Positions 34,101 to 38,900 of a stretch of 40,520 bases of DNA are shown here, in pieces (within the stretch, counting starts at the first letter, position 1; each line of letters begins with the position of its first letter). The stretch covers positions 1 through 40,520 of the forward strand of contig CAMDQF010000013.1 of the NCBI GenBank assembly GCA_945905745.1, written 5' to 3'. Below the pieces are notes generated by a model, which was not told where the DNA came from, made no database searches, and saw only the letters and a list, made by a program, of their open reading frames with translations. This stretch comes from Litorilinea aerophila. GTDB lineage: Bacteria; Chloroflexota; Anaerolineae; Caldilineales; Caldilineaceae. The position numbers and the translations under genes were made by a program.

Positions 34101-34848
34101 AATCCATCTGAAAGCCGGAGATGCCCAGGCTGGTGTACTCCAATGCGGGCGATTGGAAGACAACAGTCTCCAGTTTTTGCTGCGGCAAGCCACCGATGCC
34201 AGGTTTGAAAGTGATCTGGCGCGGCGGCAGGTCCGCCTGTCTGGGCAGCAGCACCGGAAAGGTGATGGGGACTTTCTTGCCCTCCACGCCGATGGCGACG
34301 GTGAAATCAACGGCTTTGTAGTTCTCCTCGTCGAAGAAGATGCCCTTTTCTTCGATTTCGTCTGCACTGAGGGCACGGGTCGTCACCTGCGAAACAATCA
34401 CTTTGTCGATGACTTCGATGCTGACACTGCCCGGTTCGCCCTGCAAAATCGTCGCGCCGCCGCTCTCCACGCGGATATTCTCGACGACGTACAGCCCTTT
34501 GAGCGGGATGGGCGGGATCATCAGCAGTTGACCGGGCAAGCCGGTCAGTTCGATGGCGGTCTGGAAGGCAGGCCCGCGCATAGAGGCGCGCACCACCGCG
34601 TCATCCGGCAGGCTGGGCAGCCCGCCCACCGACGGGTCCGAAGCGACGACGTTCATCCGAATGCCGGTGGCCGTGTGTTTGGGCACAGTCTGGTGGATGG
34701 GATCGGGCAACAACTGCGCGCCCAGCACGTAAATCGTCTCTTGCGTCAGAGGCGCAGGGGGCGACGCTACTTGCGCCAGGGCGGGCGTGACAGTCGCGGC
34801 GAGGAGGAGAAGGGCGAGAAGGAATTGGGCGAGCCTTTGTTTACGCAT
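22189..34848 (-). CDS. 4219-aa secreted multidomain surface protein (carboxypeptidase-regulatory, Ig-like, beta-helix)
   Basis: MRKQRLAQFLLALLLLAATVTPALAQ is a Sec signal peptide. Residues about 30-900 are an unassigned N-terminal region with a CARDB-like part (LTFNHPLTINQGEDYDFHVTVTNISDVPANF). About 930-2070 hold some 13 tandem carboxypeptidase-regulatory-like domains of the GxVxGxVxxADGVTPxxGaxV type. About 2090-2300 are two SbsA/Big_5 Ig domains (VTPANGSSGEP...IVFSEAVNP). About 2300-3300 hold ten Ig-like domains in a repeating A-B-C order. Two more regulatory-like domains flank another Ig domain (about 3300-3560). About 3600-4110 look like a beta-helix with autotransporter-strand features (GRYTQTITGTLAVEIAG). 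The tail has FLPLIGGGGR and ends IFLPVMER. The start overlaps the preceding TAA by 1 nt (TAATG). No enzymatic motif is seen; an adhesin or matrix fibre is likely. Confidence 0.92.
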   Translation of the reverse strand: MRKQRLAQFLLALLLLAATVTPALAQVASPPAPLTQETIYVLGAQLLPDPIHQTVPKHTATGIRMNVVASDPSVGGLPSLPDDAVVRASMRGPAFQTAIELTGLPGQLLMIPPIPLKGLYVVENIRVESGGATILQGEPGSVSIEVIDKVIVSQVTTRALSADEIEEKGIFFDEENYKAVDFTVAIGVEGKKVPITFPVLLPRQADLPPRQITFKPGIGGLPQQKLETVVFQSPALEYTSLGISGFQMDCASECDPETRKLVAKVPGVILFPGRIAYLNQYFSALLLVSNIAPGTSNLVVRDIQGEILLPGGKDGVVGSQDDPLRMARLGNPPAFQPKILSVVQPGPDGELGTADDIPFLAPGNDGNAEFLVEGLREGIHTVEIEISGQLYGLPTGPVAIVGKAVGTLEVRDPQFTLTFNHPLTINQGEDYDFHVTVTNISDVPANFATLSLLPRSLTGAQLLSDERVQIDTILPGDSATATFRLRALLTGSVVASSLASENTPGKFEFRMDVGELGIPLSPNVLQMPGEVNFVPAGIRAEAISLLSQAFALATSPIVPIGLLPVKQAMIYERAFDLAAVGQRISLFEPELSAAWDLALDFSSNNLSRLTPASGVSADDFAAFDQLMRKSRRGEALAREFAAVFGQAVAGSSVLNFQERMAAATVSRPPHFSVIVGQDAGGGPVVLQVTDPAGKQMGIASASAPIQRSIPYGQFFDLGGEVGNYSHFALIAAPQPGRHTVDLTGVADGSFDLGVLMPITGSQRLVTFADVAIQNGGRAQLSAPVYDTGRNRSSHEIVLNVDANGDGFFEGQIAPSSDALLPESGPDVISAVQVANRDGFGRLLAVLFDEEISAAASQQGKTPEEIVNFGVDENQVLGTVLQPSNRVAFIRLRDGIGPFIPRTLTVANIDDRHANPMTPVTVTLPITITVTGMGGVVDGQVVQADGEAVPNAPIQLVQKILAGDKIQWVIITSKSADAEGYFHFDYVASYPTIFKSSDPESSARAELSTQIRYNGQRLDLKLIFQGKGTVAGHVFAADGVTPLPGADVGLTSLSSGVAQITTSDASGGFVFGSVPVGNANLEAIHLPTRSQAQAVANVAADGGTTLIDLILINRDRVQREMGSVSGRVYRADGVTPAEGVAVYANKGGYTLTDSSGYYQLTALPPGPVEVNSFDQSQFETAVVATTILAGQDVTANLILFGGTGTIEGQVLDGAGQSVEGATIAGGLQLTNSDADGRFVISDMPLGQRRIQAFVSEGELLVQTLVNLVRAGETVFVTLRLPAVGRIAGRVTQADGVTPVPNLEIIAVGPKLLGSRTDANGRYLIPYAVEGEYLLSAFKPDFKDGNARSVRVSAHNQTVNGDIRWQGVGSLRVTILDDDGITPLAAQVGLSELVVLKNKILDDGNPQCYQDVKIGDYVVHFTPCKTIGVGFMTKQLSRIVDNDPASGSYLFENIFVGPVAVEAANAFNGHVAGSTEVRLGDTTYITLSLKATSSLSGSVYLPDGVTPVGEGVVVRFNSGTMHDVAVTTDANGVYAVTLISAGNFNVTALDASGLTGRSDGGVKAGSHAVVDIRLLGTGSVAVRVVGTTGAAIANAPLLLREGNFTKESRTGQTDALGNFTFPVVREGGFSVHATNPANGGKGFRGGTLPAPGETVTVTITVPDEFGTVQGRFLRADGTTPIADAQIHLTSSFDGRDVYGATDASGVYSFTGVPKAGFTLDAFDFISGREGYASGAITVNGQTVTVDIRERPQGEVRGYVVESLTGAAMAGATVRLHSNDSDDLYTSSGLDGSFAFPGVNAGNFNLSASHRPTGWSGSVNGTLASEGQIVTKTVTLAVPERGTVEGFVTLADGSLSTSAQVEVHYARTTRSTTVDASGFYQVQNVPLGGFAVTALAQVGGDAGRSTGTVTFHTEVVTVPVQMLGTGSVTGLVLDGGGNPVSSAQVKLQRKSNLPVGYNDEILAAPNGTFRFDNLLIGDFSVSARNQTSGLGGSAYGSLLAAGSTSQVTITLQAAGSIKGRVLREDGTTPAPDVTITLSKGSVKRYGVSDSDGLFSFADLPLGIYAIGVEDPLGSGTASGSATVASQGQIVDVGDLVLDESFPTVVSVTPANGSSGEPVTRTIAIVFSEAVNPATISASTVEVSAGGALLSGNRVLNGTGSQLTFTPSTVYPDFATVNVKVKTGVKDLSGKALIAEFVSSFTTQDTTPPSLTSLSPAHNALNVALESVIRAQYSEALNPAAFPASAIQLFRNGSPVAGRLDFIQNNGVIVFTPNAPLTPNAVYSATILPATDRAGNTQPAGQNLSFTSLDIIPPAIASLSSSRSPSVIVGESLIATAQIAVGHDDIRQVDFYVNGALRRSDTQSPYELLLQVEAGMGPGLTIAARATDNAGNVSPDTGLALSVLDDTPPVATLLSPLTTTVEVGYPFSVTVQATDDLAVSRLFAQSTGGVNTTFAATIDPSSQTVSRTFVVVVPANASLGSLIALQASAADSKNQVSNFAQWTVVVTGTQLLFVSPAQDTLVTPGETVNVPVQAVDVDGLSLITLSASGAATFADQRTVSPAQTNAAASFAVPIPANAPSNGIVTLSLRGQDTRGNLSIPVTRTLRVRDVVPPAVSVVGRTVSPSIIQGTSLTVTVVATDDIGLAHIGFGVSGVFGEGAVTGVTPVSASASRTFTISAALDATPGQLLVTGVATDTSGNVGNSSSLTLAVLADMPPGVVFTSPAEGAKFGPGQRVTVTVALTDDLSLSAVSFDVGRIGNPPAVVLTGTSAIHNFVFDIPEDLLGSVPMTATVTDSRGYASSAVRVLLVGDVTAPTLSFTDPANNSLHDPGAALDVSVLATDNDAVARVTFTATGVISGVTSYAVDPANASAPVTLSLTIPVTATGNQSITVQSVAVDREGNSSASASLTLRVRDILGPTVTVNLPLTRVVQGDAISVTLTVTDEVGIASVGYASTGVETNGNRVISPTATTASRNFTFTVPASVDAGTIVTVTGTATDTSGNLGTSASVTFTVISDNPPTGNFTSPAAGSRVGRGADVQVRLAITDDLSLSSVTLEASPAVTPSQSVAVGGRTTSPLFTVSVPDSAPLNSTLHLTATVLDSRGQSSGQITRTLLISDVVAPAVSIASPANGTLVDPGAEVAIVVDGSDNEGVTALLLTTSGVVVSTGSTGVSPATTSTQTTFTVTIPVNATGNQSLTLLVRSVDIAGQTSPVASVTLPVRDVFSPTATLTVNPPDNRVVQGVTLNLTVGGLDEVKVASVGFENAETGASATVLITPPAPTTSRSFALTVPANLAAGSLLTVTARVTDTSGNVGLSAPFTATVVEPGGPLTGVVRFSGGGLIANAALDILASNGTFTATSNATGVYTVPFVLPGGVTVDAVDPASGFRGRVTGSFGAFVLSLRLDVILSSDPLVNITFPTAGYPLVHGETTTLTANAGDDTGVAAVTFLVDGASVGTDTTAPYALIYSVPASGSSLTVGALVTDTEGNSGVALDISASLGADPGTTVTGRVVDGSGGVKAGATVTVTGGYTGVSGGDGTFSIAGVSTIIGSLRVDTRVPSGTVYLKGSSTPVPAVRAGTTAVGDIVVREQVNFIGAANGNLLAPANWSGGLLPGPLDDVVIPSGKGTLILTGTLQLYSLTSGSIVRVNSGGLLDAGGPVQVNTTFELNGGTIRGGQILAGTGGQGLSVRSGGGTLDGARVDATLNVGTTTNENAVVTVRNGLIVNGTVRLGISGTGDCENGRLDFVGSQTLGGTATIVLPNRSSACYDSQDNGLRVVEAGTSLTIERGITVNGYYGFVGYSSGVGGTTDIGVVLRGKVSANGTGGIALQGQHWENDNATLEATGGYLDVIGVTITNTNVLTLTGSGLLRFNNSSLVGGVVRSLNGSTITYINGNSRLDGVSFEGVNLNVGRNSQGNAVVTVQNGLALSGTVRLGISGTGDCENGRLDFVGSQTLGGTATIVLPNRSSACTSSQNNGLRVAQAATSLTIGGGISVVGAAGFVGYSTAAGINNTTDVHLINYGSLGSTSAYPTQVQARLTTNYGTIAQAGAELNVVGDLINAGIVRPARNGNLDITGRYTQTITGTLAVEIAGTTTPGTSYSRLAVSGSADLDGTLAIERSATYTPTIGNSFTFLTTSSRQNTFPVVTGRAIDDSRSFSVGYNAANVQLTVASGPVAADVINDVGGIGGEQPALFLPLIGGGGRAVSQSEETAPPVERIFLPVMER
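22957..23079 (-). repeat. 123-bp exact direct repeat, copy 1
   Basis: This block is identical over 123 nt to 23566-23688 (spacing 609 nt, 203 codons). It encodes GTVRLGISGTGDCENGRLDFVGSQTLGGTATIVLPNRSSAC in the beta-helix part of the 4219-aa protein. Confidence 0.92.
23566..23688 (-). repeat. 123-bp exact direct repeat, copy 2
   Basis: Identical to 22957-23079 at the nucleotide level, including third codon positions. Flanking sequence is only similar at protein level, which points to recent duplication or gene conversion within the gene. Confidence 0.92.
26578..26601. repeat. Palindromic repeat of the GTAGGGCGGATT family inside the giant CDS
   Basis: GGGCGGATTGCCAATCCGCCCTAC is a palindrome of the same family as 4840-4893. 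It is read in frame as VGRIGNPP within an Ig-like domain (SFDVGRIGNPPAVV). Sister domains lack this peptide, so it looks like an in-frame insertion. Confidence 0.8.
26986..27009. repeat. Second palindromic repeat inside the giant CDS
   Basis: GGACGGACTGACAGTCCGTCCTAC is a palindrome with the GTAGGACGGACTGTCAGTCC core. It is read in frame as VVGRTVSPSI at the start of the next Ig-like domain. The family resemblance to the 26578 and 4840 elements is clear, though the core differs at the G/A and T/C positions. Confidence 0.75.
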
Positions 34849-35936
34849 TACGGGTTCACCGTCACTTTCACTTCCACAGGCAGCGTCTCTGCGCCTTTGT
34901 CGTCCCGAACCACCAACTCGAAGGTGAGAATGTCCGGCTCGGCCACGAGGGGCGAGACGAAGTAGGGAGCAGCGGTGTTGGCATCAATCAGATAGACGAT
35001 GCGTCCGCCGGTCTGCTGCCAGCGGTAGGTGAGCGGGTCGTCGTCCGGATCGCTGCTGGCCGCAGCCGAGAGATGGGTCACTGTCTCGGTGGGCACAATC
35101 TGGGACAAACCCGCATCGGCCACAGGAATACCGTTCGGATCTTCGGAATCCAGTTGGACGACAATCTCCTGGGTTTCCACATAGCGCGCACCGGTCACGG
35201 GATGGACATTCGTCACGCGCAGAGTGGCCCGGCCATCGCTGCGCGCCTGGATGCGCCCAGAATCATCCACAGCCAGCACATCGGGTTTTGTGCTTTGATA
35301 GCTCGTGCCTCGCGTCGCCGTCGTCAGGTCGCGCTCGATGCCGTCGGCAAAGCGCCCGGTGACGAAGACTTGATCCACCTGGCCGGGGCGCAGGAGCAGG
35401 GAGGGGGCGTCAATTGTAAGAGATTCCAGCGCGCCGGGATTGACGAGCAGATCGACGCTGGCAACGTAGGGCTGGCCGTCTGTCCCAAGCCCTGTCAGCA
35501 TCAACCGCTCTGGGCCGACGGCGTCGGTGGGAACCGTTACGAGAATAGTGACGGTCAGCGCCGCAGCCGGGGAGAAGGCCAGCGCGCTGTCAGAACCGCG
35601 CAACGTCCCCGCAAAGAGATCGGTCAGGGCTACACCCACCGGCGCGACGATCTGCGCTTCGATCCCTTGGCCGGGAGAGACGATTGCGTTGGAGACCGGC
35701 GCGATTGTGACCAGTTCCGTCGTTGTCGGAGCCACGCGTGCGCCGTTGCGCGCGGTGGCGGGGGACGGTTTCACGTAGACGGGCGCGGGCGCTTCCCCTT
35801 CGCGGACAGCGGCGCGGCTGGTCGGGGTCTGGGGTTGAAGGAAAAAGCCGGCGCTGGGGTCAGCTTCCAGCAACGCGGCTACCTGGCAGGCGGTGTCCGT
35901 GCGGTCCGTAAAGCCGTGGCGCACATTGCCGTTCAA
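34848..35936 (-). CDS. Ig (Big_2)/PKD-type tail, in frame with the upstream hydrolase
   Basis: The frame is 362 codons from a TTG with no convincing Shine-Dalgarno sequence or signal peptide. It continues without any other stop from TAG 35952, five codons earlier, in the same frame as the hydrolase gene. It is therefore best seen as the hydrolase's C-terminal part. SLTIDAPSLLLRPGQVDQVFVTGRFADGIERDLTTATRGTSYQSTKPDVLAVDDSGRIQARSDGRATLRVTN is a Big_2-like domain (about residues 172-245). VADAGLSQIVPTETVTHLSAAASSDPDDDPLTYRWQQTGG is a K319/PKD-type domain (about 272-360). Both are extracellular binding or spacer domains. It ends in TAA overlapping the start of the 4219-aa gene (TAATG), so translation is probably coupled. 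It may instead be an independently started gene. Confidence 0.65.
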   Translation of the reverse strand: MNGNVRHGFTDRTDTACQVAALLEADPSAGFFLQPQTPTSRAAVREGEAPAPVYVKPSPATARNGARVAPTTTELVTIAPVSNAIVSPGQGIEAQIVAPVGVALTDLFAGTLRGSDSALAFSPAAALTVTILVTVPTDAVGPERLMLTGLGTDGQPYVASVDLLVNPGALESLTIDAPSLLLRPGQVDQVFVTGRFADGIERDLTTATRGTSYQSTKPDVLAVDDSGRIQARSDGRATLRVTNVHPVTGARYVETQEIVVQLDSEDPNGIPVADAGLSQIVPTETVTHLSAAASSDPDDDPLTYRWQQTGGRIVYLIDANTAAPYFVSPLVAEPDILTFELVVRDDKGAETLPVEVKVTVNP

Positions 35937-35951
35937 ATTCTGCCAGACCTG

Positions 35952-38900
35952 CTACAGATAGAGCTGACAGCGGGCGAGAATCGCATCCCGGGTGCCGGGC
36001 GGATAGGACTTAATGTCCAGATGGTCAAGTGGGCCTGCCACCAGTGTAATGGCGTTGTGATTGATTGCCAGTCCATCCCGCTGGCTGGCAGCGGGAACGA
36101 TGCGGTCGTTGCCCACAGGCAGAATCGGCTCCGGCAGGTTGGCATAGAGGCCGAGAAGGGCCCGATAGGTGTGGTAGAGCGCTTTCGGGTTGCCGGTGGC
36201 AATCAGCTTTGCCAGATTCCAGACAACGCCCGGCGAGGAACGAATCTGGTTGGTGCGGTCAATAGTGGTGGTGTCGGGTGTGAAGTTACAGGCGATAGCC
36301 AGCCCAGCCCAGAGCGCGCCGATTTGGGTGAAGTCCGTCAACCCTTCACCGCCGCCCAGGTTGGATGTGGTGTTTTCGCCCACAATGTAATGGCTGCTTA
36401 TCAGAACGCCCGCATTCTGCAGGGCAATCACCCGCACGCTGCCCTCGGCCAGATCGTCCACCGCGCCGCTATAGATATTGAGTTCGGGGAAGCTGACGGG
36501 AATACCCAAAATGGTAAACCCCTGGGAACCGACAGCGGTCAGATTCTGCAGAACCATTGCGCAGATGAGTTCCTCCGCCATATCATCGAATATCCCCGGC
36601 GCGACCTGTGGCACAAGCACATCTACCCAGGTGGAGTTGGCATCCAGCCGGGTAGAGTTCCTGATTTCGACGATTTTGCTGGCGACCGGAGAACCCAAAT
36701 GGGGTGTGCCTATCGTAATCAGTTTGCGGAAGATTGGCTTCACACTGTGCCACTCGACAAGCTGCCGCGATATCTCCCGGGTGAGCAGGCCGCCCATACT
36801 GTTGCCAACCACATCCACCCGGGCCACCGCATAGTTCTTCAAGGGAGGGCCTGTCAGCGCCTGCTTGAAAATTTCGTAATTCTTCTGGGCCTCGATGGCG
36901 ATTGGCTCCACAGAGCCGTTGCTACCCGCCGCGTAGAGCATAAAGCGCCCGTCGTAGCCCGCCACCGGCCAGGCCCTGTCCAGACTGACGCCGCTGTCCG
37001 GCACAATCGGACGGAATTCGTTCCAAGTGGTGGGGAAGCCACCCAGCCCGTGAAAGACAAAGGCAGGCGGGCGGATGAGAGTGATGGTTTTGACGCCGGA
37101 GCCGACATCCGACTGGAGGACTTCCAGACGCACTTTGCGCTCTTTGCGCGGCTTGTTGGGGGCTTCAAACGAGTCCTGTTGCCAGAACTCCTTGCGCACA
37201 AAGACCGGCGGCGGGATGTAATAGACGTTTGTTGTCTGGCCCAGCGTCGTCGGGTCGTTGACGGTAATCTGCGTGCCGGTCACAATCACCTGGCCCGCGC
37301 TGTCCGCGTGCAACAGATAGCCGAAACCTTCGGTGGCTTCAAAGACGGTGGCGTCTTTGAGAGTCAGGGAGATCGGCTCGGCGGGCAGTGTCGTCTGGTT
37401 GGGGCCAAAGGTCGTGGCCAGACCCACAGCAATCTCGATGCGCAGCCGGGATTCGGGGTCAGTGGTGGCCCCAGCTACGGGGATATCCTCGCCGTTGTCC
37501 CGCATATGCAGGACTTCGTAGCGGGAGATGGGATGGGTTTTGTCGTTGAGCGGCGAAGCGTCGATCAGCCGTATCTGGAAGGCTTTCAGTTTGGGCGAGA
37601 CGAGGAGATCGGCGCGGTCGTGGACGGGGCCGACAGAATTGTTGTCCGCATCCCGGGCTGTGGCGTATGCGTACTCGGCGTAGCGCCCCAGACTGTTTGC
37701 GCCAAAAGCAATGACTGTATCGAAGACTTCGCCTGGTTGCAGCAGTGCCTTCTCGATGCGCCGCTCCCGATCCGAGAAGACACGCACATTCTTCAGGGGA
37801 GTCTCCCCGTTGTTGCGCACGGTCAGCACCAACTCCACTTCGGTGTCCACCACCACTTCCAGAATTTTGACCCCGGCCTCGGCGCTGCCCTTCTGCCGCA
37901 GGGTCAGGTCAAAGTCCAGGGCGGGCGCGTCCAGGCAGATGGCGTCGGAGGCAAAGCTGCTAAGGACAAAGGCCGGGCGGGTTGTGACAGCGGGCACAGG
38001 CGGGTTGGTCTGGGTTTTGTCCAGGACGTAATAGTAGAAGCCGCTCTGGTTGTTCTCCCGATCGGCCTCCACAAACTCGTGATCCGGGTCGGCCACAAAG
38101 GCGACCGCGTGGAATTTGTCCGTACCCACGCCGATCTCCTCGCGGGCTTTGGGGATGGCGAAAAGCAGGGGGAAGATGGTGGATTGGGTCCACGCCTTCA
38201 CTTGGCCTTCGTAGTCCGGCAGTTCACCGGACGAAATGGAGGCGCAGGCAGGGGTCAGGGGCGGGCTGACCACAGGATTTTTGGAAACTTTCTTCTGGTT
38301 GATGACACTGCGTCCACCCGCAGGCAGGAAAGGAATTTCGTGGTAGACCAGCGCATCGGTGTATGCGCCGATCTCCTGGCCGGGGCCTTCGTAGAGAGCC
38401 AACGGCACGTCGTAAAGATCGTTGGGGCTTTCGTTGTTGAGCCGGGTTTGTAACACCCAAAAGACGCTGTTCTTGACGCCCAAATACTTCTTGGCCTTGC
38501 CGATCAGCCCGGAGTTTGGCCCCAGCACGTAGGAATCCCCAAAGAATTCCAAGCCGTGTTCCACATCTTTGCCGTTGACTTTGATGTCGGCCTGCTTCAA
38601 TACGCAGTTGCGCAGATCGCCCCGGGTGGCGTCCAGGGTCAGAGCGATGCCCATCTCCTGGCAGAGGTTACAAATCTCGCGGATGAAGGGGTAGTCCTGT
38701 AGTCCCTGCTCCGCGACAATCTGGCCCAGCGTCACTGTGTCCGCCGCGCTGCGAGCCGTATAGATGGCCAGGGTGGCGGTCTGGGTGCGTTCGATGAAGT
38801 CCAGGGCGGCGCGGATAAAAGTGTTGGCGGCCGCGTCGCTCTGGATGTAATTGATGGAGACGCCGCCCACCTGGCAGCCCTTCCAGACTTTGACACACCA

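Noticed and set aside
35952-35954. Genome-wide recoding of TAG as an amino acid
   Set aside because: The crp-type, methyltransferase, SDR, MFS and 4219-aa genes all end in TAG at sensible family lengths, so the code is standard.
35073-38453. 1126-aa plus-strand ORF opposite the hydrolase and tail
   Set aside because: Antisense shadow in a GC-rich gene: it spans the real stop and start of two minus-strand genes, has no recognisable domain, and is rich in Gly/Arg/His as expected for a mirror frame.
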